Positions 1 through 10,107 of a stretch of 64,000 bases of DNA are shown in pieces. The notes under the pieces are model-generated. The model searched no databases, was not told the DNA's origin, and was given only the letters and a program-made list of their open reading frames with translations. The position numbers and the translations under genes were made by a program. This DNA is from Zanthoxylum bungeanum (Eukaryota > Streptophyta > Magnoliopsida > Sapindales > Rutaceae). The stretch lies in assembly GCA_019454045.1 (NCBI GenBank), contig SKCR01038124.1, forward strand, positions 175,923 through 239,922, given 5' to 3'. Position 1 is the first letter of the stretch; each line of letters starts with the position of its first letter.

Positions 1-494
1 TAAGATCCAATGGCTAAGATTAAATTAGCTTTTATCCCACATCAGATTCTTAATTAATTTTGTTGTCTTTGGAGCACCTATATAAACCCAAAGAATTCTT
101 TACAAATTTTTGCACCGAACCTTTCATATATTGGGTTTATATAAGTGAGCAACTCTAAAGTTTAAGAGTAAGCCACTGATTTTGAGGATCCTTAAGTCTA
201 ATTGACTAGAGGAACCTCGAGTTAAAAGTTTTGAGGTATTTGCCTAGGCTAGCACCAAGGGCAAAATACCTGTGCACTCAAGGCGTAGTCTTGCCGTTGA
301 GTTTTGGCTTTGGTGTGTGCACCTTTGGAGGCCACACACTTGGGTGGCTCTTATGATAGTTAGCATGTTTAGGTTTATGTTCTTTGCATGTTTTATGAGT
401 TTTTATGCTTAGAATATATAGTAACATGCTTAGGCTTGTAAAATAATCAAAACAAATGGGTATTGGACAAAGAGATAACGACATCATAATTTGG
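1..494 (+). repeat. copia-1 5' LTR, 3' part only
   Basis: Direct repeat of 42666 to about 43272 in the right LTR. About 130 bases present in the right copy (roughly 43016-43130) are missing here, with short homology around the breakpoint. The match stops after the shared 'catcataatttg', so the last ~45 bases of the LTR are not recognisable, nor is a Copia primer-binding site (TGGTATCA type) directly after it. A small deletion at the LTR/leader junction is the likely reason. Confidence 0.8.
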
Positions 495-1747
495 TTAAGA
501 TTTGAATTGTAAAATTGCATTTAAAGTTCACGCATCTGTAAAAAATGTGAATAGTAAATTTATTTGAATAAAATAAAATGCAATATTATAATTAAATATT
601 AATCAAAGTTATTTAATGCCTAAAATAATTCCAACATATTAAAACTCATATGCTTGATGATTCTATGTATGATTAGAATTGGCATGATTATTTTAGGGTG
701 AAAACATCTAGAGACTTTCTAAGGAAATAGAGAGTGTATTGCTTATCCCTTAGCTAAGTAATTATTCCATGATGAACTTAGAGATTTATTAAATTTAAGG
801 CTAATAAATATAAATCACTTGTTTATAATAAAAGACATTATAAAAGATACAGGTGGGGTGGGACCAAGGCGTTAATAAAACTTTCCAAACTAAAGTTAAT
901 TTAACCAAAGGTATTACTAGAGTTAGATAATGATTTGGTGTCTTCCTTCACTCACTACCTTTTTATAGCCAAAAGGAAAAGCTGTGAAGACATCTAGATA
1001 ATCATTTACTCAAAGCTTACCTTAAAGCATATTTAAAGTGTTGGACTAATTTGGAGGATCTATTGTTTATTCATGTCACCAAGGGAATAAGAGCCTAAGA
1101 GGTAAGGGTATTTAAGAGAGTTCGCTCCACCCTCCATCTGAGAAATTTTCAATGGAGGAATCCATTTGACAATTATTCATTTAAACTTTCTAAAATCCTC
1201 AATAATAATTTAAGTCTAAAATTTGCCTCTCATTGTAAGGTATAGACCCAAAGGGCTTAAACCGTATTGGTAGGACTAGGCTTTACCAGACTGACCAATA
1301 CCAATTTGTCCTTAAATTGTACTATTGACAATGGTTTGACTTTTCTGAGTCATAAGACGCAGCGACCCTTAGGCGTGGTCTTATAACTTAGTGGCAAAGA
1401 TTGGGTGTCCACAAGGACTAGCATAAGCTATGACATGCTTGATTGCCCAACCCAATGATCAAGGAATTGTGATTTATATCATAAATTGGTTTGGAACCTA
1501 CCTAATTATCGTATTTTATAACGACCGGCCCTAGTCGAAGTTATGAAATGATGATAATGGGATCCTTGCCCACAAGAAATCCATCATATTAGGGTTGATG
1601 CGATTTGCTTAAAATTTTAAAACAATTGAGTGAGAGCAACTTCATAATATTAAAAGCCCATGTTATTATGAAATATTAATGAAAACATATTCCGAATTTT
1701 AACATTCTCTCTTAACAGGTGGGTTAAAATATTTCACAAATATTCAA
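495..1747 (+). other. copia-1 5' leader, non-coding
   Basis: AT-rich DNA without a credible reading frame between the LTR and the gag start. The stretch from about 885 to 1165 is clearly related, in inverted orientation, to 35225-35515 in the leader of the Gypsy element Gy-1. The last 100 bases before the gag ATG resemble an ordinary Copia leader. Confidence 0.6.
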
Positions 1748-2620
1748 ATGGAAAACAGAGTATCACTTCGTTCCATCCTTGATGAGCATAAGCTCAAAGG
1801 GGACAACTATAATGACTGGTTTAGAAACCTTAAAATTATCTTACGACAAGAAAATATTTTCTATGTTCTTGAAAGACCATTTCCCCCTGAACCCGCAGAA
1901 GATGCTGACCAAAATATATTTGATGCTTGGAAGAAACACATCGATGATGATGAGCAAGCAGTTTGCATAATACTTGGCTCTATGTCGGACGAACTTCAGA
2001 AAGCTCACGAATATATGGATGCTCAAACCATCATCTTTCACTTGAAGGAGTTGTATGCAACTTTCGTTCATACCGTGAGATTTCAAGTGTCATGTGCCTT
2101 ATTCCAAACAAGGTATAAGGAAAGATCTGTCAGTGGACATGTGCTTAAGATGATTGGCCACATTGAAAAATTTGCCAACCTCGGGTTCATCATGGATTAT
2201 GAGATAGGTCACGATCTAATTCTTCAGTCCTTACCAAAAGACTTCTCTAACTTTATTATGCAGTTTCATATGTCTGATAAAGAAGCTACTTTAGCAGAAT
2301 TGCACAATCTGATAAAGTAAGCAGAGAATGACTTGAAACCGAAGCTTAAAACCTCTGTCATGCTTACGGGTACGGACCTGAAGCCACGAGGCCCAAAGAA
2401 AAATAAGGGCAAGACCAAGGCTCCAAATCATCTAAAGCCCAATGGTAAGGTGGAGAAGAAAAAGGGAAATGGGAAATGTTTCTTTTGTGGAAAGAATGGT
2501 CATTGGAAGAAAGACTGCATATCTTTGAAAGCCAAGGAAGCTAGGGAAGCCCAAGAGTCCAAGAAGCCCAATGCTTCAGGTATGTTGTATATTATTGAAC
2601 TATATTCTCAAAACTCTTAA
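1748..2620 (+). pseudogene. copia-1 gag (UBN2-type) with CCHC zinc knuckle, broken
   Basis: The N-terminal 190 codons read as a Copia gag core: a start region with a DNYNDWFRNLKIIL-type motif near residues 18-32, followed by the helical capsid-like part. An in-frame TAA at 2318-2320 stops it. The same frame continues to a zinc knuckle of the CX2CX4HX4C type (CFFCGKNGHWKKDC) at about 2479-2520 and meets a second TAA at 2618-2620. In an intact element this frame would run on into protease. Product would be the particle-forming nucleocapsid polyprotein; this copy is not functional. Confidence 0.88.
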
Positions 2621-2632
2621 CCTTCTACTTGG

Positions 2633-3031
2633 GTGCTTGACACCGGTTGTGGGACTCACTTGTGTAACAATGTGCAGGGCCTGAGAAACAGTAGGAGACT
2701 CCGTCATGGGGAGGTTGACTTACGCATGGGTAATGGAGCAAAACTGGTTGCATTGTGCGTGGGGACTTATTCATTAGTTTTGTCGAATGGTTTAGTTTTA
2801 GACTTAGAAGATTGTGTTTATGTGTATTCTCTAGTAAAAAACATCATTTCAATTTCTTCTTTATGTAATAAAGGTTTTTCATGCCTAATAAGTTGTAATG
2901 AATTTTATATTTATTTCAATGAAATAAAATATGGAGATGGTATTTTGAATAATGGTATCTATGTCTTACAAACTAACAAAGAATGCTCAACCTCTAATAT
3001 ATACAACGGTAACTCGAATAATCTCAAATAA
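2633..3031 (+). pseudogene. copia-1 aspartic protease, 3' end lost at insertion junction
   Basis: In the same frame as gag. The catalytic triad region reads WVLDTGCGTHLCNN, the Copia protease D-(S/T)-G motif. The frame then shows the conserved hydrophobic stretch (NIISISSL) and stops at 3029-3031, right at the border with Gy-1. The pre-integrase zinc region (LWHxRLGH ... CxxC), about 70-80 residues, is found on neither side of the nested insertion and has been deleted. Confidence 0.85.
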
Positions 3032-3479
3032 AATAAGTGTGAACTGGGAAATGATTTAAGGCCACACTCACCCCTCGCAAGGGAAGACCTAAAACCGTTG
3101 GGTTCGGAATAGTCCATTACTTATGCCAATTGTAATGAAAAGATTTATGCAATAATATAACCAAGTCTTATGTAACACATGCAAGATAACTTAATCTACA
3201 CACAAGTTTGCACACCATAATCGCAAATGAAAATGAAGGTAAAATGCATAATTCATAAATGTATTAAACGATGAAGTGCAATAGTGTAACTAATAACATC
3301 TATAAAGGCATTAATAATAAAAGAGAGCACACAATCTCATGAGCATATCAAATAAATAAATTCGGAAATATAAATAATTAAATACGGTAAAAGCGTCAAT
3401 AATGAAATGATATGATTAATTATGTAATGTAAAAGAAATGACCCAAAGAAGCAAACATGCATGAAATGTGATGAAAAGA

Positions 3480-3845
3480 AATATGTTCGCTATTTGTGTG
3501 TTCGTGTAGCGTTTGAAAATGCGTTCGAACGGTAATAAGAATACATGCGTTCGTGTAGCTTTGGGAAACACATTCGAACAGAAGTGAAATAGAATGTGCA
3601 CGTTCGTGTAGCATCCGGAAACGCGTTCGAACGGTAAATAGAATGTATGCATTCGTGTAGCGTTCAGAAACATATTTGAACGGATTGAGGCAGAATGCAT
3701 ACATTTGTGTAGCGTTCAGAAACGCGTTCGAACAAAAATGAGACAGAATATGCACGTTCGTATAGCGTCTGGAAATGCGTTCGAACGGACTAAGGCAGAA
3801 TGCATGCGTTCGTGTAGCGTTTGATAACGCGTTCGAACGAGGTTA
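3480..3845. repeat. ~60-bp minisatellite built on palindromic CGTTCGAACG
   Basis: About six to seven tandem units of the form TTCGTGTAGCGTT..GAAA.GCGTTCGAACGG followed by ~25 variable bases ending in an 'agaatgcatgcg' type sequence. Each unit holds a perfect 10-bp palindrome or a one-base variant of it. Two further units lie in inverted orientation at 6083-6170 of the same LTR. The array is repeated in the other LTR at 36165-36515. Confidence 0.85.
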
Positions 3846-4104
3846 CCAAAATGGTATTTAAAATGACACAAACACATGTGTGAATGTTTCTCAAGTGGTA
3901 CGTGGAGTTATTTCCCAAGTACATACCGCACTACCGTCCATTCGGATTCGGCGACGAAATTTATGTCTGGGTTTCCATCTGATATACCGCAAGATATAGG
4001 AAACACTCAAACATGAACATGGCATGAAGGCAAAAATGAAAATATGCAACACAACAACCAAAAAAAAGTGGATAGCAAAGTCACCAGGGGAAGAGCGCGG
4101 AAAA

Positions 4105-4570
4105 ATATTGTGGTAAAGGTAGCCTTTTAGGCTTTCTCTCCCTCAAATAGAGGACCTTTAGACCAACGTAATTAGCCTATGCGCATCAAGCAACAATGCA
4201 TAATTAAATAAAAGAGATGTGACCAAGGACGACATCTATATGGGATCTCGTATGCCCGATTGAACATATCTCACGTTCAATCAAACGTACTTTGTCCGCC
4301 GCTGCAAAACATCATAGTAAATGTATCTTTTTGGCTTTTCCCTCAAATGGAGGACCTTTAATCCGACGTGATTAGCCCATACACATCAAGTAACAATGCA
4401 TAGAAAATAAATAAGGTAATAATATGGGACCTCGTACGCCCTATTGAACATATCTCACGTTCAATCGAACGTACTTCATCTGGCGTGGCAAAACATCGTG
4501 GTAAAGGTAGCCTTTTGGCTTTTCCCTCAAATGGAGGACCTTTAGTCCAACGTGATTAGCCCATGCGCAC
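4105..4570. repeat. ~180-bp LTR module in about three tandem copies
   Basis: Each copy begins with 'ggtaaaggtagcctttt.ggctttt', runs through 'ccctcaaatggaggacctttag' and 'acgtgattagcccatgcgcat', then a 'ctcgta.gcccgattgaacatatctcacgttcaatc' segment. Copies start near 4105, 4315 and 4498; the third is incomplete. The same set lies in the other Gy-1 LTR at 36785-37250. Confidence 0.75.
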
Positions 4571-6318
4571 TAGATCAACAACACATAAACAAATAAATAC
4601 GTAGAATATAAATAGCGGAACAATAAACATAAATTTAAATCACAAAAATGAAACACGTGCTTGAAAGTTTCTCAAGCTGTACGTGGAGTTGTATCCCAAG
4701 TACAGACCGCACTACCGTCCATTCGGATTCGGCTACGGAATTTACGTCTGGGTTTCCATCCGATATACCGCAAGGGATAGCACTCAACCATCAACCCAAC
4801 ACAAATGAAACCATACGTAAAACACAATGATGCATGCGAATGATCGACAAAGAATAACTGAAAAGATAACTAATAAAAATGGGGCCCTCAGGTCTTACCT
4901 TTTAAGATGATCCTCGGAAGTGAGTTACGTCATCGCCGGAAGGGTTAATGCTCCATTATTTTTCTAGTTTGCCGCTTTTTTGTACTGCCGTTTCTACTGT
5001 TTTCTTCATTGTTTTTCTACTATTTTCCTTGTTGTTTTGCTTGCTGTTTTACTCGTTGTTTGGTTGGTTATTTAGGGATTATTTTGGGTTATTTTTGGGA
5101 CTATTTCGGGGTAATTTATTCACGATTTAAAGGGCATTTTAAAGGCTACATGGGCTGCTGTTATTGACGGTGTTCTTTGTTGTTTGGTTTGGCAGTGTCG
5201 CATGAAGAGATGGACGTGTCTAGGTTTTTGGTTATTTGTTTTTGTTGTTTTATGCGTGGCTTATGTCGGTTTGGGTGTTCAGGGTTTATTGGCTTGTTGT
5301 GAAGGGTTGTCGTGCATGGTGTTTAGGTTTGGCGTTTTGTTGTTATGCGTTAGTGGGGTCGGTTTTGTCGTGATGGGCTATGCATGAGGGCTGTGTTGAA
5401 GATTGCCTAAGGCCGAGAGTTGAGTGATGATCAGGCTGCGTGGAGTATGGTTGTCAGTTGCTTATTATTTTCTGGTTTGTGCTTTTGGTGTTTGTTATTG
5501 AACGTGTCTCAGTTGTTGGGGGCGTGTGCGTTTTGTCTATTGGAAGAGAGAGAGTGTTCAAGCAAGGGACCTGAAGTGTTGTCGGTGTGTGTTCATGTGG
5601 GGGTTATTATTTGTTGAGAGCGACGTTGTGTGTTGAATGAGAGAGAGAGAGCCGAAAGCTTTAGGGTTTATTTTATGTGAGGTTTCCGTGTGAGTCTCCA
5701 AGGGGGAATAGGGTTGGTTTGTGTCTCTTTTTATAATAGCATGTTAGGGTTTGCTTGTGCATAGGATCTTCAAAAAATGAAACAAAATCAAGTAAAAATT
5801 GATGTATTTAATTAATTTAAAAAGGGAAACAAATTTGTGTAATTTTGGTGGGGAATATCTTTAAATTGGTAGGTGATTTATTTAATTTAGTATGTGATTT
5901 ATTTAAATTTGAATGGATTTAATTGAATTTAATTTAATTTAGACATGTGTTTTAATTGTTTTAATTATTTTTGGATTGGGCTTTGGGCGAAATGGGCTTT
6001 GGATTGGTTCTTTGGGCTTGGTCGCGTGGCTTGTGGGGATTTTGGGTCGAGGCTAACATTAAAACGGAAACATAGATGATCGTTCGAACGCGTTTCCAGA
6101 CGCTGCACGAATGCCTGCAATCTGTTCTCCGTTCGAACGTGTTTCCAAACGCTGGTCAAACGCACATACAGTGAACATGCGAATTAAATTTGATGATGTA
6201 CTTATTTTTTAATTTTCCCTTCCGATGTCTGTTTCCCGCAACTTCCGCAACTTATCGAGTAGTGCCTCCAAACGAGGCTCATCATCGGGCTTTCATGCAA
6301 AAATGCAAGTGTCTACAG

Positions 6319-6331
6319 TCGCCCCCACTTT
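6319..6331 (-). other. Gy-1 polypurine tract
   Basis: On the minus strand AAAGTGGGGGCGA lies directly before the LTR start TGTAGACAC. A purine run at this place primes plus-strand DNA synthesis in LTR elements. Confidence 0.8.
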
Positions 6332-6429
6332 GATGGGCTTGTGCAGTGTGTGACAGTGACAATCCTATCAAAGTCATGCATGCATTTTTACTTACCTGGC
6401 TCGCCAGCTGTTGCTTAACTTACCTGTTG

Positions 6430-6995
6430 TTCCGAGATGCTTCAAACTGAGTTGATGAGAGGTGGTCCATTCCCGAACCGTTACTGTATGAGAGCTGGTA
6501 CATTCCCGAATCGTTATTGTATGAGGTGGTCTATTCCCGAACCGTTAATGTATGAGAGGCGGTCCATTCCCGAACCGTTACTGAATGAGGTGGTCTATTC
6601 CCGAACCGTTACTGTGAGGTGGTCAATTCCCAAACCGTTACTGTATGAGGTGGTCCATTCCCGAACCGTTACTGTGAGGTAGTCCATTCCCGAACCGTTA
6701 CTGTATGAGAGCTGGTACATTCCCGAATTGTTACTGTATGAGGTGGTCTATTCCCGAACCGTTAATGTATCAGAGGTGGTCCATTCCCGAACCGTTACTG
6801 TATGAGGTGGTCTATTCCCGAACCGTTACTGTGAGGTGGTCAATTCCCAAACCGTTACTGTATGAGGTGGTCCATTCCCGAACCGTTACTGTAAGGTAGT
6901 CCATTCCTGAACCGTTACTGTATGAGGTGGTCCATTCCCGAACCATTACTGTGAGGTGGTCCATTCCCGAACCGTTACTGTATCAGATGTGGTAG
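6430..6995. repeat. ~30-bp minisatellite in Gy-1 3' non-coding region
   Basis: Around 17-18 tandem units of 'ggtccattcccgaaccgttactgtatgaggt', with shorter 24-base variants that lack the 'atga' part. Open frames across it are only a product of the repeat. Long and short units alternate in blocks, indicating duplication of several units at a time. Confidence 0.9.
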
Positions 6996-8248
6996 GCTGG
7001 TCGCCCCCAGACTCGGTTTATCTTTTTTGTTCTTCGCTGCTTGCACTCGGCCAAAGTAGAACATTTGATGCGGTGTTCCGTACTGTCATACCATATTACT
7101 CTTTTTACGAGATAGTCCCAATAGTTGTACATATTATTGCCCTCAAATGATGCTCAATGTCGAAATCAGAAATCCTTCAAAGTACTCGATGCAACTCAAA
7201 TCCGACCGTTTGAATATATGATCTGAACCAGACTCAAAGTGTGTGTGTGTACAAATGTTCTTTCACAGCTTGATCCTTAAGTAAGCCAACTCAATGATTT
7301 CGTTTCAGAAATCGGGATCGATGGGTCAAACCAACCTAGATGTCTTGATCATGCTCTGTAAATACTTCTCCGTACTCAATGTGATATGGTTTTCTTTTTA
7401 TTTTATTTCGTCTCTTCATCATTTTTTTTGTCAACACACCTACCCTTTAAGGTAGCATTTCTCCTCATGGTGGTCCTAATACTCGCCCATGGGTAGCTTC
7501 AAGCATATTGGTTATAGGTGGTTTATATTTTCTCCTTTAGAGACTTTTCTTTCGTATCTACCCATACCACATATCGTAACACAAGTAAGTCAGGATGGAC
7601 ATCTAAGCGAACTGTCATTCATTTGATCCGCAATCTCTTCAACTAGTCACATTACCGACTACTCAGGCTTTCACTGCTAAGATCCTATAATTAAGTGCTC
7701 GCGAGTCTAGTCGAGATCAACTACTCAAAATATCGAATGAGAGTACCTCTCGCACTTATTGTTTCTAAGGTTTCACCCTAAAGCAAACAATTTCATCATC
7801 GGACTTATGCCTAACAGTTAAGGAATTCTCTCTTCTTTTTTTTTTCAACACACCTGGAATTCTTCCTTTCAACTGCTGATAGTGCGGGCTTCGCCCCCTG
7901 GGATTTATTTCTGAAGACTGCTGGTAATGTGGGCCTCGACCTTGGGATTCATTCCCGAAACTGATGATAGTGTGGGCCTCAACCATGGGGTTCATTCCCG
8001 TAACTGCTGATAGTGTGTGGGCCTCAACCCTGGAATTCATTCCGGCAACTGCTGATGTTGTGTTACTGCTCTCGGCTTGCTTGTATTTTCCGCTTCTTCC
8101 TTCTTTTCTTTGAAACCTGCGAACACAAAACAAAACACAAAAAATTGCAAGTATGTTACGTGTATGCATGCATGCATGGATGTGTTTCCTATTTTTTTGG
8201 GTTAGGCCTTCCGCCAGTTCTCCCGGTGATCGCTCGGTCTTCTCTCAT
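6996..8248. other. Gy-1 3' non-coding region with a second short tandem repeat
   Basis: No credible gene between the minisatellite and the integrase end. At about 7870-8060 a ~58-bp unit (of the form 'ctgctgatagtgtgggcctcaaccctgggattcattcccg') occurs in about four diverged tandem copies. Reading frames here are fragments. Confidence 0.65.
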
Positions 8249-9058
8249 TCAGGCAAAATATTGTTTCAACCTATCCACGTTGATCAGCTCGGTGAACTCG
8301 TTCCCTTCTAAATCCGACAGTCTCACTGCCCCGTTTCCCATCACTTTCTTGACTACGTAGGGTCCTTCCCAGTTGGGTCTGAACTTTCCTCTCGGGTCCA
8401 TCGCCGACGACTTTGACTGCTTGAGTACTAGGTCGCCTTCTCTGATCTTGGTAGGAAACACCTTCTTATTGAATGCCCGAGCCAACCTCTTCTGGTATAT
8501 CTGCATATGATGCAAGGACTTCATTCTCTTCTCATCTAATAATGCTAACTGTTCGAATCTCTGTGAGGCCCATTCTCGTTCAGGTAACTCTGCCTCCGCT
8601 AGTACCCGTATTGACTGTATCTCAACTTCTACCGGTAATACTGCTTCCATTCCGTAGACCAACGAATATAGCATGGCTCCCATTGCCGTTCTCACAGAAG
8701 TTTTGTACCCCCCCAGGGCATACGGTAGTTTGTCCACCCAATCTTTGTAACTCTCCGTCATATTGGCTGCCTCGACTGACCCATTTGTTTGCGGTCTGTA
8801 AGGCGATGACTTGTGATGTCCTATTCCGTACTTCTGTAGCATCGCCTTTGTTTCCCCTTGAAACTGGACTTCGTTGGCTGTTACTACATGATGCGGCATT
8901 CCGTATCGACATATGATGTTTCGGGCTATGAAGTTCACCATCTGTTTTGCTGTAACGCTACGAATTGACTCAGCTTCCACCCATTTCGAAAAGCAATCTA
9001 CTGCCACTACTATAAAACGATGTCCATTTGACGCGTGTGGTCGAATTTCTCCGATCAT
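8249..9058 (-). pseudogene. Gy-1 integrase catalytic core and C-terminal domain, mutated active site
   Basis: A 269-codon frame with the integrase core: first catalytic Asp in AVDCFSKWVEAE near residue 20, the second Asp position reading VVTANEVQF (normally TDNG.xF, so Asp is Ala), then SSPYRPQTNGSVEAAN carrying the Glu. The C-terminal part has the GDLVL and KFRPNWEGPYVV motifs of Gypsy integrases and ends in DRLKQYFA. The missing Asp would abolish catalysis. Confidence 0.9.
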
Positions 9059-9193
9059 GTCAATTCCCCATGCCGAAAAAGGTCACGGCTCCGATAGCCC
9101 GTGCAACTCCATGTGTGGCAGATGGTTCAAGTTACCGTGCGCTTGACAATCGTGACAATGCTTCACCAGCTTCGCGCAGTCAGCTTCCATGGT

Positions 9194-10107
9194 CTACCAG
9201 TAGAAGCCTTGTCTCACTATCTTGCGAGACAAATTCAATCCGTTCATGTGCGGTCTACATACCCTGGCGTGTACTTCTTCCATCGTTTTCTGAGCCTCTT
9301 CCTCTCGTAAACACTTCAGTTGGATGCCATTAGCTTGTCTCTTGTACAGTTCTCCCTTCAAACTCACGTATTGGGAAGCCAACTTCTAAATGGCTATCTT
9401 GTCCTTCCTACCGGCTTCTTCTGGGAATTCCCCACGTTCTAGGTATCACTGAATATTGTAGTACTAAGGTTTCCCATCATTGACTTCTACTTCCAAGATC
9501 TTTTCTATCTCGTAACTGGGCTTGCTCGCTGTCGTTAACACCAGAGATCTCATCACCAACTTCTCTGGGTTTTCCCAAGTTACTGCTAGGGTGGCTAACG
9601 CGTCTGCCATTTGGTTCTCTTCTCGCGACAAGTACTGGAATTTACAATCGAGGATAGCTTGCGCCAGCTTCCTGATGTGGAATAGGTAGGGTCTCAACCG
9701 TTCTTCCTTCAATTCCCATTCTCCTTGCATTTACTGGACTACTAACATCGAGTCTCCGTAGACCTCTACGTTCTTAGCTCTCAAGTTTATTGGTGATGTC
9801 AACCCAAAGGCGCATGCTTCATACTCGACCATGTTGTTGGTTACTCCGAACGTCAGCCTCTTGGTCATAGGAAAGGTTTCTCCTTCGGGGGTTACTATCA
9901 TGATTCCTATTCCGGATCCTTTATAATTCACCGCTCCGTCAAAGTACATCTTCCATCCTTGGACCGTTATTGCCTGGATTTCCTCGTCAGAGAATTCAAA
10001 CTTGTATTGATCTCATTCTATAGGTTGTAATGCCAGGAACTCCGCTACAGCTCGCCCTTTGATTACTTTAGAGGTGAGATATTCAATATCAAACTTCGTC
10101 AACAATA
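9194..10107 (-). pseudogene. Gy-1 second RNase H domain and integrase zinc region, fragmented
   Basis: Segment 9731-9949 reads MYFDGAVNYKGSGIGI..., the start of the additional archaeal-type RNase H of Tat elements, with NMVEYEA and YGDSMLVVQ. A stop follows, then 9464-9730 continues (LSREENQMADALATLA). Segment 9194-9382 is the start of the integrase N-terminal region (KCLREEEA..MEEVH). Upstream, towards 10107, the frame reads LLTKFDIEYLTSKVIKGRAV, which joins across the Athila-like insertion to GRWLVL at 17930-17950. Confidence 0.85.

Larger units (their letters stand above)
3038..6317 (-). repeat. Gy-1 3' LTR, truncated at its outer end
   Basis: Matches 35714-38898 throughout. On the plus strand it ends in TCTACA before the PPT, as expected. 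The other end aligns only from the TGTGAACTGGG at 3038, about 109 bases short of the full LTR end seen on the right copy (35605). It contains a ~60-bp minisatellite at 3480-3845, a ~180-bp module in about three copies (4105-4570), a 120-bp module present twice (3870-4000, 4650-4790), and GT-rich sequence at 4950-5640. Confidence 0.9.

Noticed and set aside
3416..3755. Open frames of 94-111 codons on the minus strand
   Set aside because: They only translate the 60-bp minisatellite of the LTR; the same frames appear in the other LTR.
6437..6899. Open frames with repeated EVVYSRTVTVR-type peptides
   Set aside because: Product of the 30-bp tandem repeat, no start context and no homology.
6430..6995. 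CRISPR-like array
   Set aside because: Direct tandem repeat without unique spacers, in a eukaryotic retrotransposon.
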